Assembly (NCBI RefSeq): GCF_039544265.1
Contig: NZ_BAABLI010000006.1
Coordinates: 1-64,000, forward strand
Direction: 5' to 3'
Length of the DNA: 64,000 nucleotides
DNA from: Corallincola platygyrae
GTDB lineage: Bacteria; Pseudomonadota; Gammaproteobacteria; Enterobacterales; Neiellaceae
Each line of letters begins with the position of its first letter. The first letter of the stretch is position 1. Both the position numbers and the translations under genes were made by a program. This document shows positions 18,401-26,770 of this stretch, piece by piece. The notes below the pieces were generated by a model. It was not told the DNA's origin, did not search any database, and worked only from the letters and a program-made list of their open reading frames with translations.

Positions 18401-18877
18401 ATGAAACTCCTATTGATTAGGCACGCCAAGTCATCATGGGACTTGCCTTTTATTGAAGATCTTATGCGGCCTCTAAATGAGAGAGGCTATAAAAGTATTG
18501 AGGTGATGTCTCGGCGTAGCTTGCTGACAGTCAACCTTGCCGAGCGAGTTTATGTTAGCCCTGCTGTCAGAGCTTATTCAACTGCTACAGGTTTGCTGCG
18601 AACACTGGGAATATCACTATCAACCATGGTGATAGAATCTCGATTGTATGAAGACACCGCATCAGAACTGTCATATTGGCTCAGTCAGTTGGATGCCTGG
18701 TCTGGAACATATTGGATTGTGGGTCACAATCCAACATTAGAGCGATTAGCTGAGAAGTTGTCAGGCGAGAAGAACTTAGTTTTACCAACGTTAGGCTGCG
18801 TGTTGCTAACGAAAGTTAAGTCGGAAAATCGATGGAACTTGGTCGAACTTGATTACCCAAAAAACCGTAATGGTTAG
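18401..18877 (+). CDS. sixA: SixA-type phosphohistidine phosphatase
   Basis: Histidine phosphatase superfamily, 158 residues (E. coli SixA 161). The catalytic RHA motif is at residues 7-9 (LLIRHAKSSW), and the second His lies in VGHNPTLE near residue 111. Conserved DLMRPLNERGY follows the catalytic loop. SixA removes phosphate from histidine of phosphotransfer proteins (ArcB HPt domain, nitrogen PTS NPr in E. coli); the target here is unknown. A good ribosome site AAGGAG is present. It is followed by cinA after 63 bases. Confidence 0.87.
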   Translation: MKLLLIRHAKSSWDLPFIEDLMRPLNERGYKSIEVMSRRSLLTVNLAERVYVSPAVRAYSTATGLLRTLGISLSTMVIESRLYEDTASELSYWLSQLDAWSGTYWIVGHNPTLERLAEKLSGEKNLVLPTLGCVLLTKVKSENRWNLVELDYPKNRNG

Positions 18878-18940
18878 AACTTCCGGGTAAATTAACGCAT
18901 TATTGTCAGCCTATATGGGTACAGGTTTAAGGATTATCGT

Positions 18941-20218
18941 TTGACTCGCATAGTAATGATCAGCACTGGGGATGAGGTGTTACAGGGGGACATTGTTGAT
19001 ACCAATGCCGCTTGGTTGAGCCAACAACTCAACGAGAACGGTCTCCAGATGAGTTGGCGATTGACAGTAGCCGATGAGTTGAGTGATTTGAGTCGAGCTT
19101 TTTCGGAAGCGAGTCAGTATGCAGACTGGATTATTGTAAACGGGGGGTTAGGGCCAACCTCCGATGACCTCAGTGCTGAAGCTGCAGCTAACGCTTTGGG
19201 TGAACCTCTCAAGGAGTTTACTTCCTGGATTGACGTGCTTCTCGAACGATACCAGTCTCGTGGCCGAGTTATGCCTGAAAGCAATCGTAAACAGGCGCTA
19301 TTACCTGTTTCTGCTGTGTTGATTGATAACCCAGTAGGCAGTGCCTGCGGATTCGTTATCGAATTGAATGGCGCAAGACTTCTGTTCACGCCTGGTGTGC
19401 CGTCGGAGTTTAAGTTGATGGTGAAGGAGCAGATACTGCCGCGTATTTTGGACGCGGTTGAAGTCACTCCTCCCGCCATGTACCGATGGCTCACGTTCGG
19501 TTTGAGCGAATCACGTCTGAATGATTTTCTGGGAAAGATTGAACTGCTTGAAGGGATGACCTTGGGGTATCGCTCAGCCATGCCTTCGATTGAGGTAAAA
19601 CTAAAAGTCGTCCAAGGTATTGAACAACAAACGGTTGAGCATGTGATCTCGCAGATTGTTGATGCGCTGGGAGACAATCTGTTTTGTCATCACAACAAAG
19701 GATTTGCGGCTGAAATTCAAAGTCTGATGCTGTCCAGAGAGGCCAGCCTTGCGCTTGCAGAATCCTGTACTGGCGGCATGTTGGCGTCTGAGCTAGTGGC
19801 TCTGGCCGGAAGTTCTGCTTACTTTCAACGTGGCTATGTGACCTATTCTAATGAGGCCAAACAACAGGATATCAATGTTCCTGCACAGATATTAGAGCAG
19901 TATGGCGCTGTTTCTGAACAGGTTGCGATTGCGATGGCTGAGGGAGCCAGAGCTAAGGCCGGTACCGACTATGCGCTGTCTATCACTGGGATTGCAGGCC
20001 CGGACGGCGGTACTGAAGAAAAGCCTGTTGGCACGGTAGGTTTTGCTTTGGCGACGCCAGATAGAACTTACAGCCAACTCTTGAGATTGCCAAACAGGGG
20101 AAGAGGGCTAGTGAGAAGCGTGGCTGCCGCCATGGCGATGGATATGTTGCGAAGATACCTGATTGGTAAACCGGTGTTTGGTGAATACGAGTTTATCAAG
20201 CGAGTAAGTAGTGCCTGA
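18941..20218 (+). CDS. cinA: CinA-family protein with nicotinamide mononucleotide deamidase domain
   Basis: 425 residues in two domains. Residues 1-170 form a molybdopterin-binding-like domain (ISTGDEVLQGDIVDTN, NGGLGPTSDDLSAE), which in some CinA proteins is an ADP-ribose pyrophosphatase. Residues about 260-415 form the PncC deamidase domain (LALAESCTGGMLASEL, SITGIAGPDGGT, KPVGTVGFAL), which recycles nicotinamide mononucleotide to NaMN. The start is TTG at 18941 with AAGGA seven bases upstream. Family members are also named for competence induction in Gram-positives, but nothing here suggests that. Confidence 0.92.
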   Translation: MTRIVMISTGDEVLQGDIVDTNAAWLSQQLNENGLQMSWRLTVADELSDLSRAFSEASQYADWIIVNGGLGPTSDDLSAEAAANALGEPLKEFTSWIDVLLERYQSRGRVMPESNRKQALLPVSAVLIDNPVGSACGFVIELNGARLLFTPGVPSEFKLMVKEQILPRILDAVEVTPPAMYRWLTFGLSESRLNDFLGKIELLEGMTLGYRSAMPSIEVKLKVVQGIEQQTVEHVISQIVDALGDNLFCHHNKGFAAEIQSLMLSREASLALAESCTGGMLASELVALAGSSAYFQRGYVTYSNEAKQQDINVPAQILEQYGAVSEQVAIAMAEGARAKAGTDYALSITGIAGPDGGTEEKPVGTVGFALATPDRTYSQLLRLPNRGRGLVRSVAAAMAMDMLRRYLIGKPVFGEYEFIKRVSSA

Positions 20219-20221
20219 TAG

Positions 20222-20247
20222 AAAAGTGGCCCAAGGGTCGCTTTTTT
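20222..20247 (+). terminator. intrinsic terminator of cinA
   Basis: AAGTGGCC, loop CAAG, GGTCGCTT with G-U pairs, then a run of six T. Confidence 0.72.
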
Positions 20248-20383
20248 GTTTTATGAAGGTAGCTGGTTCAGTTGCGAAGCAATTCAAAATAACGACCTAG
20301 ATTGACAGGCGAATATGGCGCTAGAAACAGCGCTACCCACCTCATTTATTTGGCCTGAGTTTTGTCAGTTGCAGATTCTGGAT

Positions 20384-20426
20384 AAAAAAAGACCCAGCAC
20401 TAAGCGACAGAACAGTTTGCTGGGTC
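20384..20426 (-). terminator. minus-strand intrinsic terminator with no known gene
   Basis: Read on the minus strand: GACCCAGCA (20426-20418), an 18-base loop, TGCTGGGTC (20399-20391), then seven U. The nine-pair stem is perfect. No open reading frame ends here, so it may close a small RNA transcribed leftward from the 20430-20550 region. Confidence 0.7.
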
Positions 20427-20552
20427 CAGGGAGAGATTTCGTACGCAAAAACTTTACGCACTCTTGTTGGATAACCCGTTCTGGGGTTAGTTCCCATCAT
20501 TTCAAAAAAATGTAATAGGGCTGCGATGCGCTATAACTGATTAGGTTTTCTC

Positions 20553-20833
20553 TAGGGTCTGTTGACCTTTGCTGTTTGTTTTTGCAGCAAATGTTGGTGA
20601 TTTAGGCGAGGCAGAGGCTGTGAAGTTGAGTCGCCCTCAACAAATGGCCGATAACGAAGGATAAATCCCCAACAAATGCTGCCCCTTCTTTTGAAGGAAA
20701 TGGGGTTCGTTGAAACACGTTCTGCGCTGCGTCATTTACTACTTTCTTAGATCTCTAAGCTACGCAGCTCACTTCTTGCTCAAAACGTGTTTCATTCGAA
20801 TAAAATCCATACACGAAAGGTCAACAGACCCTA
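20553..20833. mobile_element. MITE copy 1 (281 bp)
   Basis: Perfect 16-bp terminal inverted repeats: GGGTCTGTTGACCTTT at 20555-20570 and its complement at 20816-20831. TA is duplicated at both sides and the target is CTAG. There is no open reading frame. It is near-identical along most of its length to 42144-42410, differing mainly by a central insertion of about 15 bp (an A-rich/CTTC-rich stretch near 20690). TA duplication and YTAR target suit mobilisation by an IS630- or IS5/IS427-type transposase, which is not in the window. Confidence 0.88.
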
Positions 20834-20943
20834 GAAACTGCTGGAATGCTCTCAGTTAACGTGATCTGGTCTGATCAGTTTCTTGACACGTACACTTGTT
20901 AAACATACATTTGAAACAGTCGTTTGAATTGGGGGTTTGCAAG

Positions 20944-21618
20944 GTGCGCCTTGATACAAAAACTAGAATATTAGATGAGGCTGAAATCCTGTTTGCTGAA
21001 CGTGGTTTCTCTGACACCTCGTTGAGACTGATCACCAGCCGTGCTGAAGTAAACCTGGCTTCGGTTAATTACCATTTTGGCTCGAAGAAAGAGCTAATAA
21101 GAGCCGTGTTAGAGCGCTACCTGGAAACATTTATGCCCGCGCTGGATCAAGCGCTCACGCACCTGTTGCGAACATACCAAAGGCCGGAAATGACGCAAGT
21201 CTTTGAGGCCTTTGTTGAGCCACTGCTCAAGCTAAACGGTATCAGAGAGCAGGGCACAACGCTGTTTATGCAGTTACTTGGCAGAGGTTACAGCGATACA
21301 CAGGGCCATCTGCGTTGGTACCTGATAACCAATTATGGTCCCGCGATTGCCAAAATCGGTGATGCGGTACGTGCTGCATATCCTGAGTTGCCGCCAAGTG
21401 AACTGTTTTGGCGACTGCATTTCACACTAGGAACAGTCATTTTCACCATGGCGTCTCAACGAGCCCTGGGCGAGATATCAGATGCTGACTTCAATGAGTC
21501 CGTTGACATTGAAGCAGTGATAAGGCGAGTGATTCCCTACATTGCGTCAGGGGTCAGTGCTCCCATACCAGAAAACCTGCGTATGAATACGCAAAAGGTT
21601 CAAGCTTTAAAGGTCTAA
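20944..21618 (+). CDS. psrA: TetR-family regulator, PsrA-like
   Basis: 224 residues from GTG 20944, preceded by GGGGG; an in-frame TTG at 20896 would add an atypical head. The N-terminal helix-turn-helix reads SLRLITSRAEVNLASVNYHFGSKK, close to the PsrA group of long-chain fatty-acid-sensing repressors in Pseudomonas and Shewanella. The C-terminal domain shares FWRLHFTLG with that group. Four bases separate it from fadE, so it probably regulates the beta-oxidation gene it is co-transcribed with and is released by fatty acids or acyl-CoA. The assignment to PsrA is by similarity of the N-terminal half and by context. Confidence 0.8.
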   Translation: MRLDTKTRILDEAEILFAERGFSDTSLRLITSRAEVNLASVNYHFGSKKELIRAVLERYLETFMPALDQALTHLLRTYQRPEMTQVFEAFVEPLLKLNGIREQGTTLFMQLLGRGYSDTQGHLRWYLITNYGPAIAKIGDAVRAAYPELPPSELFWRLHFTLGTVIFTMASQRALGEISDADFNESVDIEAVIRRVIPYIASGVSAPIPENLRMNTQKVQALKV

Positions 21619-21622
21619 CCAT

Positions 21623-23944
21623 ATGTCTATCCTGCTAATAATTGTTATCGCCATAGCCGTTGTGCTTGGTGTCCCTGATTTCAGGCGTCAGCTTGTGACG
21701 CGTCCTGTATTTAAAGTATTTAAGCGGATCTTGCCGCCGATGTCGGTTACTGAACGTGAAGCGATGGAAGCCGGCGATGTGTGGTGGGATGCAGAGTTGT
21801 TTCGTGGTAAACCGGATTGGCGTCAACTCCACAACTATCCTAAACCCGGCCTGAATGATGAAGAGCGAGCGTTCTTGGACAACCAGGTGGAAACGGTATT
21901 GGCGATGCTGGACGACTACAGCATTGTTCATGAACAAAAAGATCTGCCGCAAGAGGTATGGGATTATCTCAAAAAAGAAGGCTTCTTTGCGCTGATTATC
22001 CCGAAAGCCTATGGCGGTCGAGAGTTTTCTGCGATTGCTAATTCGACCATTGTATCGAAGATAGCTTCTCGCAGCCTGAGTGCCGCGGTTTCCGTGATGG
22101 TACCGAACTCGCTTGGTCCTGGCGAACTGCTGATGCACTACGGCACTGAAGATCAAAAGCAGCGCTGGCTGCCGACACTCGCGGACGGGCGAGACGTGCC
22201 TTGTTTTGCGCTGACAGGCCCGGAAGCAGGCTCTGATGCCGGTTCAATTCCAGATTTGGGTATTGTGTGTAAGGGCGAGTTTGAGGGCAAAGAAACGCTT
22301 GGTATTCGTCTTAACTGGAACAAGCGGTACATTACATTGGCACCAGTAGCCACGGTATTGGGTCTTGCGTTCAAGCTTCGAGATCCTGAGGGTTTGCTTG
22401 GTGACAAAGAAGATATCGGTATCACCTGTGCGTTGATCCCCACCAGCCACCCTGGTGTTGAAACTGGACGCCGTCACAGTCCGCTGTCACTTGCATTCAT
22501 GAATGGCCCCACCACTGGCCAGGATGTTTTTATTCCAATTGACTGGATCATTGGTGGTCCTGATTACGCTGGTAAAGGCTGGCGTATGCTGGTTGAGTGC
22601 CTGTCGGCAGGCCGCGGTATTTCTCTACCAGCGTTAAGTGCGGCCTCTGGCCATCTGGCTGCCAGAATGACCAGTGCTTATGCTTATGTGCGCCGTCAGT
22701 TTGGATTGCCTATTGGTCGTTTCGAAGGTATTCAGGAGCCTATGGCACGAATCGGTGCTTATGCATACAGCCTTGAAGCCCACCGCCGCATGACCGCCGG
22801 TGCTATCGATTTGAATATGAGCCCATCTGTGATCACTGCTATCTCCAAATACCATATGACTGAGATGGCTCGTAAGGTGGTCGATGATGCCATGGATATT
22901 CATGCAGGTAAGGGGATCCAACTCGGGCCGTTGAACTATCTGGGTAATGCTTATATGGGCATACCCATCTCTATTACGGTTGAAGGCGCGAACATTCTTA
23001 CTCGTAACCTGATGATCTTTGGTCAGGGTGCGACTCGCTGCCACCCCTATGTGTTTGCCGAAATGGAAGCTGCGGCGAATCCAGATGAAGAGAAGGGTTT
23101 ACAGGCGTTTGATGGTTTGTTGGTCAAACATGTTGGTTACGCCGTTGGTAATTTCAGTCGTGCGCTTTGGCAGGGTTTAACCGGAGCTAAGTTTAATCGA
23201 GCGCCAGTATCCGGAGAAACCGGTCGCTATTATCGAGATCTGACTCGCATGAGTACGGGCCTGGCTGTTGTCGCAGATATGTCTATGCTGGTGCTGGGTG
23301 GCGATCTCAAGCGCAGAGAGATGATATCCGCCAGGTTGGGTGACGTGCTGAGCCATCTCTACATGGCGTCTGCAACCCTCAAGCGATTCGAAGAAGATGG
23401 TCATCAGGTGAGTGACTTACCTTATGTCCATTACCTGCTGCAGTATCACTTACACGCCATTGGCGTAGCGTTTGACGGCTTCTTTGATAACTTTGGTCAT
23501 CCAATTCTGGCCGCTACGCTCAAGCGAATTATCTTCCCGTGGGGTATTCGTTATAAGGCACCGAAAGACGACACAGCACAGAAGATCTGTTCATCAATGT
23601 TGGTTCCAGGTGTGCTTCGCGAGCGCCTATCTCATCTTTGTTATATCGGCGAAGGAGAGAACGATCCAACAGGCTTAATGGAAAGTGCATTCGTTGCAAT
23701 GTATGAAGCGCAGGCGCTGGAAAAACGTCTCGCAAAAGCGCAGGCAACAGGGCGACTACCGAAACGTATTCCATTTGCAGACTTGATTGAAAAAGGTCTC
23801 GAAGCAGAAGTCATCAGTGAAAGCGAAGCGGCACAACTCCGCAAGGCTGAGCGACTCCGCTATCATGCTATTCAGGTGGATAGTTTCAGTGAGATGTCCG
23901 CTGTGCCTTCAAGCGTGGTGCCGTTTAAGGAAGATGCCGCTTAG
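21623..23944 (+). CDS. fadE: acyl-CoA dehydrogenase FadE
   Basis: First step of aerobic fatty-acid beta-oxidation: oxidises acyl-CoA to trans-2-enoyl-CoA with FAD, passing electrons to the membrane. 773 residues (E. coli FadE 814). Residues 1-16 are a hydrophobic anchor. The acyl-CoA dehydrogenase N, middle and C domains occupy about 80-480 (IIPKAYGG, CFALTGPEAGSDAGS, DIHAGKGIQLG, TVEGANILTRN), followed by the FadE-specific DUF1974 domain to about 760. The regulator lies directly upstream. Confident. Confidence 0.95.
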   Translation: MSILLIIVIAIAVVLGVPDFRRQLVTRPVFKVFKRILPPMSVTEREAMEAGDVWWDAELFRGKPDWRQLHNYPKPGLNDEERAFLDNQVETVLAMLDDYSIVHEQKDLPQEVWDYLKKEGFFALIIPKAYGGREFSAIANSTIVSKIASRSLSAAVSVMVPNSLGPGELLMHYGTEDQKQRWLPTLADGRDVPCFALTGPEAGSDAGSIPDLGIVCKGEFEGKETLGIRLNWNKRYITLAPVATVLGLAFKLRDPEGLLGDKEDIGITCALIPTSHPGVETGRRHSPLSLAFMNGPTTGQDVFIPIDWIIGGPDYAGKGWRMLVECLSAGRGISLPALSAASGHLAARMTSAYAYVRRQFGLPIGRFEGIQEPMARIGAYAYSLEAHRRMTAGAIDLNMSPSVITAISKYHMTEMARKVVDDAMDIHAGKGIQLGPLNYLGNAYMGIPISITVEGANILTRNLMIFGQGATRCHPYVFAEMEAAANPDEEKGLQAFDGLLVKHVGYAVGNFSRALWQGLTGAKFNRAPVSGETGRYYRDLTRMSTGLAVVADMSMLVLGGDLKRREMISARLGDVLSHLYMASATLKRFEEDGHQVSDLPYVHYLLQYHLHAIGVAFDGFFDNFGHPILAATLKRIIFPWGIRYKAPKDDTAQKICSSMLVPGVLRERLSHLCYIGEGENDPTGLMESAFVAMYEAQALEKRLAKAQATGRLPKRIPFADLIEKGLEAEVISESEAAQLRKAERLRYHAIQVDSFSEMSAVPSSVVPFKEDAA

Positions 23945-23960
23945 AGGCTGACCCAAAAAC

Positions 23961-24008
23961 AAAAAAGGCCGGTTTTTACTGTATAGACAGATTATCCGGC
24001 CTTTTTTA
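23961..24008. terminator. bidirectional terminator between fadE and pykA
   Basis: AAAAAAGGCCGG, a 23-base loop, CCGGCCTTTTTT. It serves both convergent genes. Confidence 0.8.
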
Positions 24009-24035
24009 ATCCTGTTTAAACTCAGCTTGTGAAAG

Positions 24036-25469
24036 CTACGCTGTCAGGATCTTCATGGTATTGGTGGTGCCTGAGGTGTTGGCAATATCACCTTTGGTCA
24101 TAATAACCAGGTCTCCGGGCTGGATCAGTCCTCTTTCCAACAGGGTATCCAATGCGCCACGTACCAGCGTATTTTCATCATGCTGGCCCATATCAAACGC
24201 GACCGGTTTAACACCTCTGTATAGCGCCATTCTCGCCAAAGCCGCTTCATGGCGACTCATGCCGTAGATAGGCAGGTTAGAGGTAATACGAGACATCATC
24301 AGCGGTGTACGACCAGAATCGGTTAGCGCGATAATCGCTTTCACACCCTGCATGTGGTTAGCCGCGTACATGGCCGACATCGCCGCGGTTTCCTGCGCAT
24401 TGGTAAAGATTGTATTCAGTCGGTGGCGACTGACGGTTACACGTGGATGTTTCTCCGCCCCAATACAGACGTTAGACATTGCAATCACAGTCTCTTCCGG
24501 ATACTTACCGGCGGCAGTTTCTGCTGACAGCATTACCGCATCAGTTCCGTCTAGCACTGCGTTGGCAACATCCATAACCTCGGCGCGCGTCGGCATTGGG
24601 TTCTCGATCATCGATTCCATCATCTGGGTCGCAGTGATGACAGAGCGGTCTAGTGCGCGAGCGCGTGAAATCATGGTCTTCTGACAGCCGACCAATTCTG
24701 GGTCGCCAATCTCTACACCCAAGTCACCACGAGCGACCATGACGCCATCAGATGCAAGGATCACATCATCTAACGCTTCATCCGTTGCAACGACTTCCGC
24801 ACGCTCTACCTTAGCGACCAGGTGGGCATCAAGACCGGCATCCTTAGCCAACTGACGCGCATAGCGCATATCTTCGCCGCTTCGCGGGAAGGATACTGCC
24901 AAGTAATCCACTCCAATTTTGGCTGCGGTTAAGATGTCTGCTTTATCTTTGTCAGTTAGTGCTGCCGCCGATAAACCGCCACCTTTTTTATTGATGCCTT
25001 TGTTATTTGAAAGGGGACCGGCAACGGTCACGCGAGTGTGAACTTTGTTGCCCTCAACTTCGGTGACTTCCAACTGCACGCGGCCATCGTCAAGCAATAG
25101 AAGGTCGCCCGAAGATACATCTTGTGGCAGCTCTTTGTAGTCCAAGCCAACTGCTTTACTGTCACCTTCGCCTTTTGGCAAATCACTATCCAGCGTGAAG
25201 TTATCACCGATTGCCAGGTGAACTTTACCCTCTTTAAAAGTAGATACACGGATTTTTGGGCCTTGCAGATCACCAAGAATAGCAACATATCTGCCTAGCT
25301 TTTTCGCGATAGCTCGTACTTCTTCGGCACGCTGCATATGGTCTTCTGCACTGCCATGGGAGAAATTCATTCGTACAACGTTGGCGCCGGCTCGGATAAC
25401 TTTTTCGAGATTGCCGTCGCGATCTGTAGCAGGGCCGAGCGTGGTGACTATTTTGGTTCGTCTAAGCAT
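24036..25469 (-). CDS. pykA: pyruvate kinase
   Basis: Makes pyruvate and ATP from phosphoenolpyruvate and ADP. 477 residues, the usual size of PykA. Visible motifs: RTKIVTTLGPATD at the N-terminus, NFSHG, the active-site region KVERAEVVATDEAL, MVARGDLGVEIG and the catalytic Lys/Thr loop ATQMMESMI; the C-terminal allosteric domain is complete. The sequence resembles AMP-activated PykA more than fructose-bisphosphate-activated PykF. A HexR-like operator lies 84 bp upstream, as in E. coli and Shewanella, where HexR controls pyruvate kinase. Same strand as hexR, 134 bp apart. Confidence 0.95.
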   Translation of the reverse strand: MLRRTKIVTTLGPATDRDGNLEKVIRAGANVVRMNFSHGSAEDHMQRAEEVRAIAKKLGRYVAILGDLQGPKIRVSTFKEGKVHLAIGDNFTLDSDLPKGEGDSKAVGLDYKELPQDVSSGDLLLLDDGRVQLEVTEVEGNKVHTRVTVAGPLSNNKGINKKGGGLSAAALTDKDKADILTAAKIGVDYLAVSFPRSGEDMRYARQLAKDAGLDAHLVAKVERAEVVATDEALDDVILASDGVMVARGDLGVEIGDPELVGCQKTMISRARALDRSVITATQMMESMIENPMPTRAEVMDVANAVLDGTDAVMLSAETAAGKYPEETVIAMSNVCIGAEKHPRVTVSRHRLNTIFTNAQETAAMSAMYAANHMQGVKAIIALTDSGRTPLMMSRITSNLPIYGMSRHEAALARMALYRGVKPVAFDMGQHDENTLVRGALDTLLERGLIQPGDLVIMTKGDIANTSGTTNTMKILTA

Positions 25470-25552
25470 GAATGGCTCCGGTGTAAGAATTGATGAGACT
25501 GGCTGGCAAAGAACTGTCCGTGGTATCAGACAGCTCCTTGCATAAGTATAGG

Positions 25553-25567
25553 TGTAAAAAAATTACA
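25553..25567. promoter_or_regulatory. HexR-like operator upstream of pykA
   Basis: TGTAAAAAAATTACA matches 13 of 15 positions of the known gammaproteobacterial HexR consensus TGTARTTWAATTACA. It sits between hexR and pykA, next to the regulator gene. Confidence 0.62.
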
Positions 25568-25603
25568 ATTTTGTGCAGTTGATAGAAAAAGCTTTTGGCG
25601 CGA

Positions 25604-26458
25604 TTAATCGTATTCAGCTTTGTTAAAGCGCGACTGTTTCAGGCTCTCTTTCACTTTTCTCAGGTTGTCTCTGAAGCGTGGTCCACGACGCAGTGTGAAA
25701 CCGGTCGCGAGCACATCAACCAGGCATAGCTGCGCAAGGCGCGATGCCATTGGCATGTAGATATCGGTGTCTTCAGGCACGTCCATTCCCAGCACCAGGT
25801 TTGCTTCTTGAGCAAGTGGCGAGTCTTTACTCGTAATTGCAATAACTGTTGCGTCGCTTTCTCTTGCCAAACGGGCGAGTTCGACCAAGCTCTTCGTGCG
25901 GCCGGTGTGAGAGATCAACACGACAACATCGCCCTCTGTACTGTTTATACAGCTCATTCGCTGCATCAATACATCTTCAAAGAATACCACTGGCACATTG
26001 AAGCGAAAGAACTTGTTGGTGGCGTCATGTGCGACAGAAGCTGATGCACCTAAGCCAAAGAATGAGATTTTGTTCGCCTGGGTCAGGATGTCGACGGCGC
26101 GATTTATCTGTGTCGAGTCCAGACTATTTCTTGCCGTATCCAGACTGGCCATCGCTGTTTCAAAGATCTTCGACGTGTATGCGTCTGGACCATCGCTCTC
26201 TTCAACGTGGCGATTCACATATGGCGTGCCGTTGGCAAGGCTTTGCGCCAAATGCAGTTTGAAATCGGGAAAGCCTTTGGTGTCAAGGCGCCGACAGAAG
26301 CGGTTCACTGTCGGCTCACTGACATCTGCCATTTTGGCAAGGGCGGCAATGCTCGAGTGTATAGCTGTCTGAGGCGATGCCAGAATAACTTCGGCAACCT
26401 TACGCTCAGACTTACTGAAGCCATTGAGGTTCTTGGAGATTTTTTCAAGCGTGTTCAT
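25604..26458 (-). CDS. hexR: HexR, RpiR-family regulator of hexose metabolism
   Basis: 284 residues, as in E. coli HexR/YebK. An N-terminal RpiR helix-turn-helix domain (about 1-77, MADVSEPTVNRFCRRLDTKGF) is followed by a sugar isomerase (SIS) domain at about 125-255 that binds 2-keto-3-deoxy-6-phosphogluconate (FFGLGASASVAHDA, LISHTGRTKSLVELA). HexR represses or activates zwf, edd, eda, pyk, gap and glycogen genes in related bacteria and is released by KDPG. The order pykA - hexR / divergent zwf is conserved with E. coli. Confident. Confidence 0.95.
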   Translation of the reverse strand: MNTLEKISKNLNGFSKSERKVAEVILASPQTAIHSSIAALAKMADVSEPTVNRFCRRLDTKGFPDFKLHLAQSLANGTPYVNRHVEESDGPDAYTSKIFETAMASLDTARNSLDSTQINRAVDILTQANKISFFGLGASASVAHDATNKFFRFNVPVVFFEDVLMQRMSCINSTEGDVVVLISHTGRTKSLVELARLARESDATVIAITSKDSPLAQEANLVLGMDVPEDTDIYMPMASRLAQLCLVDVLATGFTLRRGPRFRDNLRKVKESLKQSRFNKAEYD

Positions 26459-26770
26459 AAATATTAGCCAGTGTTGAGACAGTGTCGCTGCGTATTCTAT
26501 TTTTATTTCGTCAAATGCAGTCGATCATAAAAGTTTCTTAAACTTACAAAAATGAAACTCTTTGTAAGTGCCCCACTATAGGAAGTTAACCTACTTTTTG
26601 GCCACTTAAAGGGGCTTGTTGTTTGATCGCTGTCAAACAACTTTGACTGTTGACAGTAATTTTACGACAACAAAATTTTAATTTTACTCAGAAAAAGTGG
26701 GATTCCGAATGGCAAATTAATCTAAAATACGCCGTCGAAATGCCTATAAGAATAATCGTGAGGAGCTTTA
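26459..26770. promoter_or_regulatory. hexR-zwf divergent control region with two inverted repeats
   Basis: 312 bp, AT-rich. Inverted repeat A: ACTTACAAA (26542-26550) and TTTGTAAGT (26561-26569), perfect 9-bp arms 10 bases apart. Inverted repeat B: GTTGTTTG (26618-26625) and CAAACAAC (26634-26641), perfect 8-bp arms 8 bases apart. TTGACA at 26650-26655 may be a -35, but no good -10 follows at 16-18 bases. A weak HexR match (11 of 15, minus strand) lies at 26534-26548 and overlaps repeat A. Confidence 0.5.

Larger units (their letters stand above)
20219..20943. other. long non-coding stretch between cinA and the TetR gene
   Basis: About 725 bp. In order it holds the cinA terminator, a minus-strand terminator at 20384-20426 with a possible small RNA to its right, the MITE at 20553-20833, and about 110 bp of regulator leader. 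A 66-codon frame at 20315-20515 crosses the terminator hairpin and has no ribosome site, so I do not call it a gene. Confidence 0.6.

Noticed and set aside
20315..20515. 66-codon open frame between cinA and the MITE
   Set aside because: No ribosome site, crosses the minus-strand terminator hairpin, and the product has no recognisable features.
26650..26682. zwf promoter from TTGACA 26650
   Set aside because: No -10 hexamer at 16-18 bases; the nearest, TTTAAT, is 21 bases away.
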